In this document: in pieces, positions 8,695 through 16,937 of the stretch | How the letters are laid out: each line of letters starts with the position of its first letter | How positions within the stretch are numbered: the first letter of the stretch is position 1 | Origin: Paenibacillus sp. MAEPY2 | Lineage (GTDB): Bacteria > Bacillota > Bacilli > Paenibacillales > Paenibacillaceae | Reading direction: 5' to 3' | NCBI RefSeq assembly: GCF_000499205.1 | Contig: NZ_AWUK01000028.1 | Coordinates: 98,202 to 162,201, forward strand | Length of the DNA: 64,000 bases | The notes under the pieces: generated by a model | The model's database searches: none | What the model was told of the DNA's origin: nothing | Seen by the model: the letters and a program-made list of their open reading frames with translations, nothing else | Program-made: the position numbers and the translations under genes

Positions 8695-9237
8695 TTAGCA
8701 GGTTTCTATCTCAGTCCCCGACATGGCTACTGCAATTTTCAGGAAATCCTCTCTTTGAATCTGCAAATGCCCATATCTAAATTGATATCCCCAACGTGCC
8801 TGTCCCCGAGTAAGTACCAGTTGGTCTAGCAGTTCAGCGATCTTCACCTGCTGACAAGGATAATACTGGACATTCCTCCGATATGGCACAAAGGAATCCG
8901 ACATGCGGTAGGTGTACACCTGATTGTCTGCTACACGTCCTATGGCGGTAAATGCTTGAAGTACCTTGCCCCCATGCAAGCTGGTTCGAGGCGAATAATA
9001 GATCAGCCAGTCGCCTGCATTCATTCTACGCAGAGGTGCTGCCTTGCCGTGACAGAGCTGAGCAAAGCCACCTTCTACGCCTTTCTCCACATGAGAGGCG
9101 GACACAACGCTGATCCAGTAGCGGTTTCCTTTTTCAGATTCCGCCTCGACCTCTAACTGAGAAGCCAGTTTACTCGTATAAATCTGCTTTATTTCTTTAC
9201 TGGTGACCATCAAATTATGTTTTTCCAGTTCATTCAT
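8695..9237 (-). CDS. EVE-domain (PUA-like) protein
   Basis: 180 aa. From about residue 38 onward the sequence matches the EVE domain: RYWISVVSASHVEKGVEGGF, AGDWLIYYSPRT, LQAFTAIGRV, YRRNVQYYP, and a C-terminal GQARWGYQFRYGHLQI. EVE domains share the PUA/YTH fold and are thought to bind modified bases in DNA or RNA. The first about 37 residues are an extension beyond the usual start of the domain. ATG 9237 (SD AGGAG, eight bases) lies inside the end of the DinB gene, an eight-base overlap that implies coupled translation. Function in this organism is inferred only from fold. Confidence 0.8.
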   Translation of the reverse strand: MNELEKHNLMVTSKEIKQIYTSKLASQLEVEAESEKGNRYWISVVSASHVEKGVEGGFAQLCHGKAAPLRRMNAGDWLIYYSPRTSLHGGKVLQAFTAIGRVADNQVYTYRMSDSFVPYRRNVQYYPCQQVKIAELLDQLVLTRGQARWGYQFRYGHLQIQREDFLKIAVAMSGTEIETC

Positions 9238-9802
9238 CTCTCTGCTCCTGTTCTTCCCATGCCGTCTTCAGACGCTCAAGCTGCAAAAAATGATGACGAT
9301 AATGCATCTCGACCAATATAAACCACTCGTCTGCATTCAAACCGCCGAATCTTGGATGTGGCAACGTACATTTCGACGTTTTTCCTTCCAGCAGCAAGTC
9401 CATTTTCCGCATTTCATCCCTTACCTCAACCAACCCTTGAATTATTGATTCTCTTCCATCTGGTTGAAGCGGAGTATACTCAGGAGAAGCAGGAACGTGA
9501 ATACGGATCGGCGGAAAACTCGCTTGTGCAAAAACAGCTTCGCCTGCTTCTGTTTTGCCCTGGTTTTTCTTCTTATCAGCGTCCTCGTCTGCACTTATAC
9601 AAAGTCGAACATTGGCTAAATGCATTTTCATCGCAGACTGAATTAAATGCTGGTACATCTGGCCGACCGACCACTTCATATCACTGGGTTTGTACCTTAA
9701 CTGAGCATCACTCATCTTATCCAGTTCTTGTAAATAACGTTCAAGTGTCATCTCAAAATGACGTCGAATCTCACCTTTGTTCGTTGTTCTTGGCGTATTC
9801 AT
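9230..9802 (-). CDS. DinB-family protein
   Basis: 190-aa four-helix-bundle protein of the DinB/YfiT superfamily, whose members bind a divalent metal through three histidines and include thiol-S-transferases; many are damage or stress linked. Seen here are KWSVGQMYQHLIQSAMKM (residues about 43-60) carrying the first histidine and WFILVEMHYRHHFLQLERL near the C-terminus carrying the other two. ATG 9802 is used (AAGGAG 12 bases upstream); the TTG at 9823 that opens the longer frame lies on the SD itself. A 17-bp inverted repeat abuts the SD. The gene lies downstream of a WYL regulator and overlaps the EVE gene. Confidence 0.8.
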   Translation of the reverse strand: MNTPRTTNKGEIRRHFEMTLERYLQELDKMSDAQLRYKPSDMKWSVGQMYQHLIQSAMKMHLANVRLCISADEDADKKKNQGKTEAGEAVFAQASFPPIRIHVPASPEYTPLQPDGRESIIQGLVEVRDEMRKMDLLLEGKTSKCTLPHPRFGGLNADEWFILVEMHYRHHFLQLERLKTAWEEQEQRDE

Positions 9803-9822
9803 ACAAATAAACAGCTCCTTCA

Positions 9823-9839
9823 ATCGGTTATAAACCGAT
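9823..9839. promoter_or_regulatory. Inverted repeat upstream of dinB, candidate operator
   Basis: ATCGGTT-ATA-AACCGAT is a perfect 7-bp inverted repeat with a 3-bp centre, directly upstream of the DinB gene's SD and downstream of the WYL regulator. Its symmetry and position suit a dimeric repressor; the binding protein is unknown. Confidence 0.45.
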
Positions 9840-9847
9840 CATACACA

Positions 9848-9879
9848 AACACTACTGACAGCGTTATGTCAGTAGTGTT
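9848..9879 (-). terminator. Stem-loop overlapping the stop of the WYL regulator gene
   Basis: AACACTACTGAC and GTCAGTAGTGTT form a perfect 12-bp stem with an eight-base loop. The stop codon of the regulator (9869-9871) lies in the right arm. On the minus strand the stem is followed by a weak TGTGT tract, so termination may be partial, allowing some readthrough into dinB. Confidence 0.5.
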
Positions 9880-10816
9880 TAAGAAGATTGCTTGCTTCCT
9901 CGCGAATACGTATCCTCAACGATTCGGGCTCCAAAACCATAGCTGACGCTCCCCAGCCAAGTATCCAATGCAGAACGTCTTCTGGATGCCTTACACGAAA
10001 ATCTGCATATAATCCATCGGATTGTAGATCTGCTTTCTCCATGTAGAAATTGTTCGCTTCAATCACCCTGTCTGCAATTCGACCATCAAACCATACACGG
10101 ACATGAACATCACGGTTGTCAGGTGGTGAGTAGCTATGAATATTAAAACCTGGAGGAAGTTCGAACGGATCAGTGCTGATCTCCAGTCCGCTCATGCGGG
10201 ATATACGAAAATGACGAATCTCTTGTCGCAAATCGCATCGGGCAATCAGCATCCATGAGCCTTGCATCCAAAGCATCCCGTAAGGGGAAGACATACGAGC
10301 GGTCTTTTGCACGCTTTCATTAATAGTTCCAGGCTTATGATAATGAAAGCGGATTTTGAGCTTATGCTGCATTGCGGTTCGGATGACACCCATATGTTCG
10401 ATCTCTCGATCACGTGCATCACTGTCCGCTGAACGAAGGAGACGGATACCCTGTCGTATCTGTCCAACCTCTTCTCGAAGAGGGCCAGGCAGGATGGCCT
10501 CAATTTTGGAACGGGACGTGAGGGATGTGCTCTTGTAATAGCTATCGAAGCGCTGCTCAACAAAATCAAGTCCGATCAGAAGTGTAACGGCTTCTTCAGC
10601 GGTCAAGCTGACCGGAGGCAAAAAGTATCCTTCCATAAGAGAATATCCTACTCCGGGTTCTCCCACTATAGGAACACCTGCCTCACATAACGCCTGAATG
10701 TCCCTGTATATGGTACGAACACTGGTTTCAAACAAGAGGGCTAAATCTTCCGCTCGTTGCACCTTCCCACGCTGCAGCTCAAGTACGATGGCCAGCATAC
10801 GATCTGATTTGTTCAA
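9869..10816 (-). CDS. HTH and WYL-domain transcriptional regulator (YafY type)
   Basis: 315 aa. TTG 10816 is preceded by AAGGAGGGGTG. Residues 1-60 form a DeoR-like winged helix-turn-helix (DLALLFETSVRTIYRDIQAL); residues about 140-225 form the WYL domain (IRFHYHKPG, SPYGMLWMQGSWMLIARCDL, IRHFRISRM); a WCX-like C-terminal extension follows (HVRVWFDGRIADRVIEA). Such proteins often regulate an adjacent gene and are thought to sense nucleic-acid or nucleotide ligands. The next gene in the same direction is dinB, with the inverted repeat 9823-9839 between them. A strict DNA-repair or defence role is not proven. Confidence 0.88.
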   Translation of the reverse strand: MNKSDRMLAIVLELQRGKVQRAEDLALLFETSVRTIYRDIQALCEAGVPIVGEPGVGYSLMEGYFLPPVSLTAEEAVTLLIGLDFVEQRFDSYYKSTSLTSRSKIEAILPGPLREEVGQIRQGIRLLRSADSDARDREIEHMGVIRTAMQHKLKIRFHYHKPGTINESVQKTARMSSPYGMLWMQGSWMLIARCDLRQEIRHFRISRMSGLEISTDPFELPPGFNIHSYSPPDNRDVHVRVWFDGRIADRVIEANNFYMEKADLQSDGLYADFRVRHPEDVLHWILGWGASAMVLEPESLRIRIREEASNLLKHY

Positions 10817-10968
10817 GAATCACCCCTCCTTGCGTGTAATATCAATTACGCCATCTTCATTGGACATCTATTATAAGTAACATATGGACAAATGAAAAGC
10901 ATACGGACTGACAAGTCCTCACTGTGCCCGTATTCACTCTTTTCGTAAGATATTTCATTGAACAACAA

Positions 10969-10997
10969 AGACCAACCCGCAGAGCGTAGGTTGGTCT
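10969..10997 (-). terminator. Terminator after the pucCDE operon
   Basis: AGACCAACC pairs perfectly with GGTTGGTCT (11-base loop). On the minus strand it is followed by TTTGTTGTT. It lies 64 bases beyond the pucE stop. Confidence 0.65.
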
Positions 10998-11061
10998 ATA
11001 AAATTTAATGATATTTGAAAAATCCGAGCAGGACAGAGCCCCCACCTTAATGCCATAATCA

Positions 11062-11562
11062 TTAGTTTGAACATGCTATGTCATGCTCATCAATCATCTT
11101 CCTTACCGCACGAAGTATTCCTCCATATCCGGTACAGCGGCACAGATTGCCGCATAATCCCGCTTCAATCTGCTCCTGACTAGGCTGCGGATAGCGGTCC
11201 AGGAGCGCTTTGGTGGAAATCACCATTCCAGGAGTACAATACCCGCATTGGAAGCCGCCTTCCTCGAGAAAAGCCTGTTGAATCGGATGCAGCTCACCTT
11301 CCTTTTCACCATGTAACCCTTCTATCGTAATGATCTCACTGCCAACACATTGATAAGCCATAACGAGACACGAGTTGACCGGCTCTCCATCCATCAGCAC
11401 CATACATGCACCGCAGCGGCCTACTTCGCAGGAAACTTTCGTTCCGGTCAGATTCAAATACGAGCGCAGTACATCCACAAGGCGGGTTGTTTGGGCGATC
11501 TGCAATTGTTTCTCTTCCCCATTCACAACGGCTGTCCAGAAATTGTCCAACGGTACAGTCAT
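11062..11562 (-). CDS. pucE: Xanthine dehydrogenase, [2Fe-2S] subunit
   Basis: 166-aa iron-sulfur subunit that passes electrons from the molybdenum site to FAD during xanthine/hypoxanthine oxidation to urate. Two [2Fe-2S] domains are visible: a plant-ferredoxin-like one (residues about 12-85) with CEVGRCGACMVLMDG, and a helical one (about 90-160) with FQCGYCTPGMV and LCGNLCRCTGYG. Length fits small XDH subunits such as Bacillus PucE. Its ATG overlaps the TGA of pucD (ATGA), and it closes the pucCDE transcript. Confidence 0.95.
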   Translation of the reverse strand: MTVPLDNFWTAVVNGEEKQLQIAQTTRLVDVLRSYLNLTGTKVSCEVGRCGACMVLMDGEPVNSCLVMAYQCVGSEIITIEGLHGEKEGELHPIQQAFLEEGGFQCGYCTPGMVISTKALLDRYPQPSQEQIEAGLCGNLCRCTGYGGILRAVRKMIDEHDIACSN

Positions 11563-13892
11563 GATGGAATCACTCCTTCCCGAAGCGGTACGTCCAATGG
11601 TTGGATTAATTGATCTCTCGGAACAGGCAAACGATTAACCCATATCCCTGTAGCCTGATGAATTGCAGCGGTTATAGCTGGAGCAAGCGCCACCGAACCG
11701 ATCTCGCCAATCCCCCGCGGTCCAAACGGATCACCCTCGGGTAGATCTTCAATTGCCTCGACCTCTAGATTTGTGTGAATATCTCGAATCGTTGGAATCA
11801 GGTAGGTGTCCAGATTGGTTGTCATATAGCGACTGTCCTGCATAACGGCGTATTCGGTCAATGTAAAACCCAGAGCCATTACACTCCCGCCTTCGATCTG
11901 TCCGATGAATCCCATTGGATTGATGACAGGGCCAGCCGCCACTACATGCTTTGTATCCAGCAATTTGGCTTCCCCGGTGAGCGTGTTGACCTCCACCTCT
12001 GCGGCTACTGCCGCATACGTATATAGATAATGCCCGCCCACAACATTGTCCGGCGTGGTCGGATATTCAAAATGAGTATCAAAAGTCCATTCTTCCGCTT
12101 CTCCATGCTTCGCCAGATCTACGTAAGAAACAACAACTCTGGTATCCATCGTCGTATCATTCGCTGCACGTTCTGGAGGAAGCTGTCCATTGCGCCATAC
12201 TCCCCCTATTCCAGTAATCAGTTCGTCAGCCGGAATTCCTGATAAGGTAGAGGCTACCGACAAAATTTTGGAACGAAAAGGACCCTGTAATCGCTGAAGA
12301 GCCATCCAGGCCATCGTTGTTGAACGCGAAGCGGTACTTGAACCACTGTGCGGAACTCGATCCGTATCCCCAATGATGATGCTCAGATCGGATGTGGAGC
12401 ACTGGAACAGATCGCAAAGCATCATTTCGAGAGTGGCAATGAGTCCCTGACCGAATTCTTCGTAACTAAAAGCCACTTCAATCTTACCTTCGGCATTCAG
12501 GGACAGCCGGCCCCCGGCCGGATCGGGAATGCCATAACCCAGGCCTGCCCCGTGCATCGCGATGGCTGCACCCACACCACGTTTGATCCAGGGTGGCAGA
12601 GCAAGATCTGCCGGGGGATGTTTATGTTTCTGCCATAACTCGGAACGATCCATTGCCTCCCATACTTGCGACAGTCCATCCGTGACCAGAATCCGTTGAT
12701 TCAACGGTCCAGGATCGGTCTTTTCCCTCATGTTGCGTCTCCGAAACTCCCAAGGGTCCATATCCATAATCTCGGCGAGTCGATCCATCTGCCCCTCCAT
12801 TGCAAAGATCGCCTGATTACCACCAAATCCGCGAAACTCTCCCGACACCCCATTATTTGTATACACCGATACACCTTCCACATCCACATGGGGAATGGAA
12901 TAGGGTCCAAGACAATGCTCTGTGCAGAAATTCAGGACAGGTGCTCCCAGCGTGGCATATGCCCCCGTGTCTGCGGTAATCCTTACCCGGTGAGCCTGAA
13001 TCATGCCTTCACGGCTGATACCTGTCTGCATTTCAATTTTCATCGGATGCCGTTTCAGGCCTGCACGTACAGATTCTTTGCGGGAGTTGTGCATTTTCAC
13101 GGGACGTCCGCTTCGTAAAGCAAGAAGTGCACCATAGGGCTGCACATTCAGCTCATCTTTTCCACCAAAGGAACCGCCAATCGGAGACGAGACAACCCGG
13201 ATATCCTCTTCGGGACAACCGATGATTCGGGCAAGCTGCATTCTATCCTTGTAACCATGCTGTGTAGCTGCATAGACATGAAGTCTCCCACTTTCATCAG
13301 GCACAAACAACCCGCCTTCAGTCTCCATATAAGCATGCATCTGGCGAGGGGTATAATACGTCTCACTCACGATATGTTCGCATGCAGCAAAGCCCTCATC
13401 CACATGACCACGCTTGATTTCGGTACGGTGCAGTACGTTGCCGGGGCCATGTTCATGGAGCTCTGGTGCACCAGGTGCCAGTGCAGCCTCGGGGCTGTCC
13501 AGCGGAGTACATTCCTCATACTCTACCCGGATTGCCTCCAAAGCGAGTGCTGCACGTTCCGGGGAATCCGCAGCAACTGCGGCAATGGCATCTCCAACAT
13601 AACGAACAACCTTCTCGCAAAATACAGGCTGATCCGGAGTCGCAATGCCGAAACGGTTCAAGCCGGGTACATCTTTGGAGGTAAGTACGGCAAATACACC
13701 CTCCATAGCCGCAGCTCCGGTAATATCGATAGACAATATGCGGGCATAGGGGTAGGCGCTTCGAAGGACCCTTCCGTGTAACATTCCAGGCAGCGTCATG
13801 TCTGTCAGATATTGAAGCTGTCCTGTCACTTTGCCAACCCCATCTGGCCGCAGATGCCAGCGTTTTTCACTACTATCCCGATTCAAGAGCAT
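11559..13892 (-). CDS. pucD: Xanthine dehydrogenase, molybdopterin-binding catalytic subunit
   Basis: 777-aa large subunit carrying the molybdenum cofactor. Residues about 17-125 form the a/b-hammerhead domain (GKVTGQLQYLTDM); the Mo-binding domains follow, with GGSFGGKDE near 245, GEFRGFGGNQAIFAMEG near 360, and the C-terminal GPRGIGEIGSVALAP near 725, where the glutamate of GIGE is the general base of this family. ATG 13892 has AAAGGGGAGA upstream. It overlaps pucE and follows pucC by 71 bases. Substrate assignment to xanthine rests on the surrounding uricase, allantoinase and pucR genes. Confidence 0.95.
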   Translation of the reverse strand: MLLNRDSSEKRWHLRPDGVGKVTGQLQYLTDMTLPGMLHGRVLRSAYPYARILSIDITGAAAMEGVFAVLTSKDVPGLNRFGIATPDQPVFCEKVVRYVGDAIAAVAADSPERAALALEAIRVEYEECTPLDSPEAALAPGAPELHEHGPGNVLHRTEIKRGHVDEGFAACEHIVSETYYTPRQMHAYMETEGGLFVPDESGRLHVYAATQHGYKDRMQLARIIGCPEEDIRVVSSPIGGSFGGKDELNVQPYGALLALRSGRPVKMHNSRKESVRAGLKRHPMKIEMQTGISREGMIQAHRVRITADTGAYATLGAPVLNFCTEHCLGPYSIPHVDVEGVSVYTNNGVSGEFRGFGGNQAIFAMEGQMDRLAEIMDMDPWEFRRRNMREKTDPGPLNQRILVTDGLSQVWEAMDRSELWQKHKHPPADLALPPWIKRGVGAAIAMHGAGLGYGIPDPAGGRLSLNAEGKIEVAFSYEEFGQGLIATLEMMLCDLFQCSTSDLSIIIGDTDRVPHSGSSTASRSTTMAWMALQRLQGPFRSKILSVASTLSGIPADELITGIGGVWRNGQLPPERAANDTTMDTRVVVSYVDLAKHGEAEEWTFDTHFEYPTTPDNVVGGHYLYTYAAVAAEVEVNTLTGEAKLLDTKHVVAAGPVINPMGFIGQIEGGSVMALGFTLTEYAVMQDSRYMTTNLDTYLIPTIRDIHTNLEVEAIEDLPEGDPFGPRGIGEIGSVALAPAITAAIHQATGIWVNRLPVPRDQLIQPLDVPLREGVIPS

Positions 13893-13963
13893 GATCTCTC
13901 TCCCCTTTCTCCCTTCCGAAAGCTGTTAGACTCACGGTTTGCTTCTCCAAATTGGTTTTTCTC

Positions 13964-14878
13964 CTATGAGCGAAGAGCTTCCCAGAGTCCGGCACCGAGC
14001 ATATTACCTGCTGTCTGCTTACGGTACTGTTCTGTAGCGAATGCATCACGATAAGTTACGAATTCCGGCACGACTGCAGCAGTCAGAGCTGGAGCCTGCA
14101 TAATAGAAACCTCGCTGCCAAGAAGCAGCTTCTCCGATTCGGGAAGCCGCATGGCCATGCCTGAACCTCCACCTGCAGCGATTGCTATCTTATTCCAGCG
14201 GCCATCTGTGCCCACTTCTCCGTGAAATGCAATCGTCACCAGCGATGCTGTAAAGGCCTCCCGTCGACCCAGCTTGCGGTAAAATGAAATCTCACGCGCC
14301 ACAGACATCGGTTCACTAATGCTATCAGGGGGAGGTATATCTTTCATTGGAATAAGAATGGCGATTAACACATCATTCGGGTTGCGACTACCGTCACTGC
14401 CACCATTCAACCAGGATGAAAGACTGCGCATCTCCATGCCATGGTCCGTCATCCAATACAACTGTGCATCGTATACGAGGAGTGCAGGGATGGCGTCCCC
14501 CACTCCGGATACAATGTTTCCGCCAATCGTCGCCAAGTTGCGAATAGAGGGAGCTGCTATGGCATTCATTGCAGACTGTAGTAAGGGCAGTTGTTGCAGA
14601 TGAATGTCTGAAGCACATTGATTCAATCGCGTCAGTGCTCCAATGACCATGTTATCTCCATCCACATATACGCCGCTTACACCTGGAATACGAGCTAGGC
14701 TAATCATGTGCTCAGGTACAGGAATAAGTCCACCTTCCCACTGAGTACGCAATAATGTCGCCCCTGCTGCAAAACAATACTTTCCTGACAGCTCACTCTT
14801 TAAAGATTGAAGTTCTTCCAGACTAATTGGCTGCCAAACCGTTGGATGCGCTCCAGACCCGTATGCCGGCATAACCAT
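13964..14878 (-). CDS. pucC: Xanthine dehydrogenase, FAD-binding subunit
   Basis: 304-aa flavoprotein subunit of the CO-dehydrogenase medium-chain type. FAD contacts are CFAAGATLLRTQWEGG (residues about 35-50) and SIRNLATIGGNIVSG (about 112-126); the C-terminal CODH_MedC-like domain holds FYRKLGRREAF and GGGSGMAMRLPESE. ATG 14878 has GGGAG eight bases upstream. It starts the three-subunit pucC-D-E transcript from its own promoter at 14952-14980, separate from the accessory genes pucA and pucB upstream. Confidence 0.93.
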   Translation of the reverse strand: MVMPAYGSGAHPTVWQPISLEELQSLKSELSGKYCFAAGATLLRTQWEGGLIPVPEHMISLARIPGVSGVYVDGDNMVIGALTRLNQCASDIHLQQLPLLQSAMNAIAAPSIRNLATIGGNIVSGVGDAIPALLVYDAQLYWMTDHGMEMRSLSSWLNGGSDGSRNPNDVLIAILIPMKDIPPPDSISEPMSVAREISFYRKLGRREAFTASLVTIAFHGEVGTDGRWNKIAIAAGGGSGMAMRLPESEKLLLGSEVSIMQAPALTAAVVPEFVTYRDAFATEQYRKQTAGNMLGAGLWEALRS

Positions 14879-14951
14879 CCTTCCATCTCCCTTCTCTATC
14901 TGGAATCTGCGGGGTGTTGGATACGATCGAATGATCCAAATAATTCTTCAA

Positions 14952-14980
14952 ATCATATGGGACTGCAACCATTAGGTCAA
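14952..14980 (-). promoter_or_regulatory. Promoter of pucCDE
   Basis: On the minus strand TTGACC (14980-14975), a 17-base spacer, and TATGAT (14957-14952) form a good sigma-A promoter 74 bases upstream of pucC and downstream of the pucB terminator. No site matching the Bacillus PucR box (WWWCNTTGGTTAA) was seen beside it. Confidence 0.6.
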
Positions 14981-15092
14981 TTATCTTTACATCATTTTGG
15001 ATAAATGTATAAATCCATTGTTTGATTTGTGCCTGATGCATGGTTTGCGCTCGAAAGCTAACACAAGCCAATTCAGAACTAACCGGATAAAA

Positions 15093-15128
15093 ATAATAAA
15101 AAGGCCAACCAGATGGTCTGGCTGACCT
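15093..15128 (-). terminator. Terminator between pucB and pucC
   Basis: Minus-strand stem AGGTCAGCCAGA / TCTGGTTGGCCT (all paired with two wobbles, loop CCA) is followed by TTTTATTATTTTT. It separates the long pucL-to-pucB transcript from the pucCDE structural genes. Confidence 0.85.
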
Positions 15129-15183
15129 CATTACTTCAAGAAATAATACACTAGGAACCGCTCCTTCTGCCGTATTCTCCCAT

Positions 15184-15828
15184 TCATTTTCTCCCATTCA
15201 CATATTCCAAAATGCGCTCCAGCTCTGGTTCGGTATCCGCATCCCAGAAGCTAAAATCAGATAACGATACATGCTTGCCCGCATATTTGCTATTACGCAT
15301 GATTTTTCGTGCTCCCTCATCCCCACTGAGTGACAAAAGAGCCCCTAGCATATGCACACGAAAGGCTACCGGAGGCTTGCCTCCACCACCATCCGTAGCT
15401 GCTGCATAATCACACAGCTTGTTGGCGGTTAACGCCTCAGCAACCCTGTTTAAATCCTGTGCCTGCAACAGCGGTTGATCCGCCAAAATCATCATGACAC
15501 CTTCTGGTCTGTATGCCATTGCAGATAGAATGCCACAGTGAAGGGACATAGCCATACCGTATGCATAATCTGTACAGATTGCAATCTGAAGCCTATTCCC
15601 CGTACCTGGAGTACCGCCATAGGATGCCCCATGAAGCCAAATGGAGGGGATCCATGCCAATGAATCCTCAGGTTTGACCACACAGATGACCTGCTCCAAA
15701 TCGGAATTCAAGGCAGCTTCCAGGGTCCATGCCGCCAAACATCTTCCATCAGGCATCACAATAGACAGTTTATCCCTCCCCAGTCGGCTGCTCTTACCCG
15801 CCGCTAGCACGATGCCCGTCAGTCGCAT
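15184..15828 (-). CDS. pucB: MobA/MocA-like molybdenum cofactor nucleotidyltransferase
   Basis: 214-aa NTP-transferase that adds CMP to molybdopterin to give the dinucleotide cofactor needed by xanthine dehydrogenase. The signature GIVLAAGKSSRLGRDKL (residues about 5-21) is the nucleotide-binding loop; CGILSAMAYRPEGVMMILADQPLL (about 100-120) holds the acidic metal-binding motif ADQP. ATG 15828 has GGGGGGAT upstream and lies two bases from the pucA stop. Strong terminator at 15093-15128 follows. Confidence 0.9.
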   Translation of the reverse strand: MRLTGIVLAAGKSSRLGRDKLSIVMPDGRCLAAWTLEAALNSDLEQVICVVKPEDSLAWIPSIWLHGASYGGTPGTGNRLQIAICTDYAYGMAMSLHCGILSAMAYRPEGVMMILADQPLLQAQDLNRVAEALTANKLCDYAAATDGGGGKPPVAFRVHMLGALLSLSGDEGARKIMRNSKYAGKHVSLSDFSFWDADTEPELERILEYVNGRK

Positions 15829-15830
15829 GC

Positions 15831-16910
15831 CTAATCCCCCCCCTGTACATCGCGACGCTCTGCGGCGGTCGCCGCACGTTTACAGGCAATAAGTTCTGCT
15901 GCGATACTGATCGCGATCTCTTCCGGCCCATCGGCACCAATGGTCAAGCCGACGGGGGAATGCAGATGTTTTAGTGGAGGGAGATCATTCAGTAAACGTG
16001 CTGTCCGCGTTCTGTAGCCCATAAGGCCAAGATATGCGTAACTCCGACCTTCAAGTAATTCAAGAAATTCCCGTTCTCTCGGAAATTGATGACTCATCAA
16101 TAGGATATAATCCCCACTTTGGATATCCAGTACAGGCATAATCTCATGAGGAAAACCGCAGACAAGCTCAACATCCGGAAACCGTTCAGCAGTACACAAG
16201 GTTTCTCGCCAATCAGCCACCACCACACGAAATCCTGCTGATTTGCCCAGACGGGCTACAGGAATCACATCGTTTCCGGCTCCAACAATAATCAGACGGG
16301 GTTTGGGTGCATATTGAGCAGAGATCTGTTGAGGGATACCCCAGCAATTAACCTCTGATAAACTCTCTCTCGGAGGCGTATTCTCTCCAGAAACAGATGC
16401 AACAATAGCAGATCCAGATGGATGAATAGCTACCAAGGAATGGCGTAATACGGTCTGGCGTTCTGCATCCTCTGCATCCTCAGCGAGCTTTATCTCATAA
16501 CGAATCCTCGAATAATGATTGTAGAATGAACGGGTTAGCTCTACAGCTGATCCAGATTGAAAATACGTATGCATATGGGACAAGATCGACCTAAGTTCAC
16601 CACATACCGGCTCTATAAGCACTATAATTAACCCGCCGCATCCAATCGTTTCCCCCCAGGACAGATCATCTTCAGGACGCATATCATACTCCACGAATTC
16701 AAGCTGCTGCGAATCCAGCACACGGACCACCCTGTCCTGCAGATCACTCTCCAGACAACCCGGACTGATGCTGCCATACAATATACCTTCTTCGGTTAAA
16801 AGCATAGAGACTCCCTGCTTACGGTAAGCATGACCTTCTACCTTAACTGCTGTTGCGAGTACACAATGCGGTTCACGCGCTGCAATTGCACACAGATCAT
16901 GCATTTCCAT
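15831..16910 (-). CDS. pucA: XdhC/CoxI-family molybdenum cofactor insertion protein
   Basis: 359-aa maturation factor thought to bind, sulfurate and deliver the molybdenum cofactor to xanthine dehydrogenase. The N-terminal XdhC/CoxI domain shows GSISPGCLESDLQ (residues about 47-59) and WGETIGCGGLIIVLIEP (about 85-101), both conserved in the family; the C-terminal Rossmann domain begins with PRLIIVGAGNDVIPVARL near 200 and ends with GLTIGADGPEEIAISIAAEL. ATG 16910 is preferred (GGATGGAG six bases upstream) to ATG 16922, which overlaps the SD. It follows the deaminase gene by 27 bases. Confidence 0.92.
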   Translation of the reverse strand: MEMHDLCAIAAREPHCVLATAVKVEGHAYRKQGVSMLLTEEGILYGSISPGCLESDLQDRVVRVLDSQQLEFVEYDMRPEDDLSWGETIGCGGLIIVLIEPVCGELRSILSHMHTYFQSGSAVELTRSFYNHYSRIRYEIKLAEDAEDAERQTVLRHSLVAIHPSGSAIVASVSGENTPPRESLSEVNCWGIPQQISAQYAPKPRLIIVGAGNDVIPVARLGKSAGFRVVVADWRETLCTAERFPDVELVCGFPHEIMPVLDIQSGDYILLMSHQFPREREFLELLEGRSYAYLGLMGYRTRTARLLNDLPPLKHLHSPVGLTIGADGPEEIAISIAAELIACKRAATAAERRDVQGGD

Positions 16911-16937
16911 GAATGTCTCCATCCTTTCAGGGATTAA

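Noticed and set aside
14823..15197. 124-codon minus-strand frame between pucB and pucC
   Set aside because: It runs through a strong terminator and a promoter and overlaps pucC in another frame.
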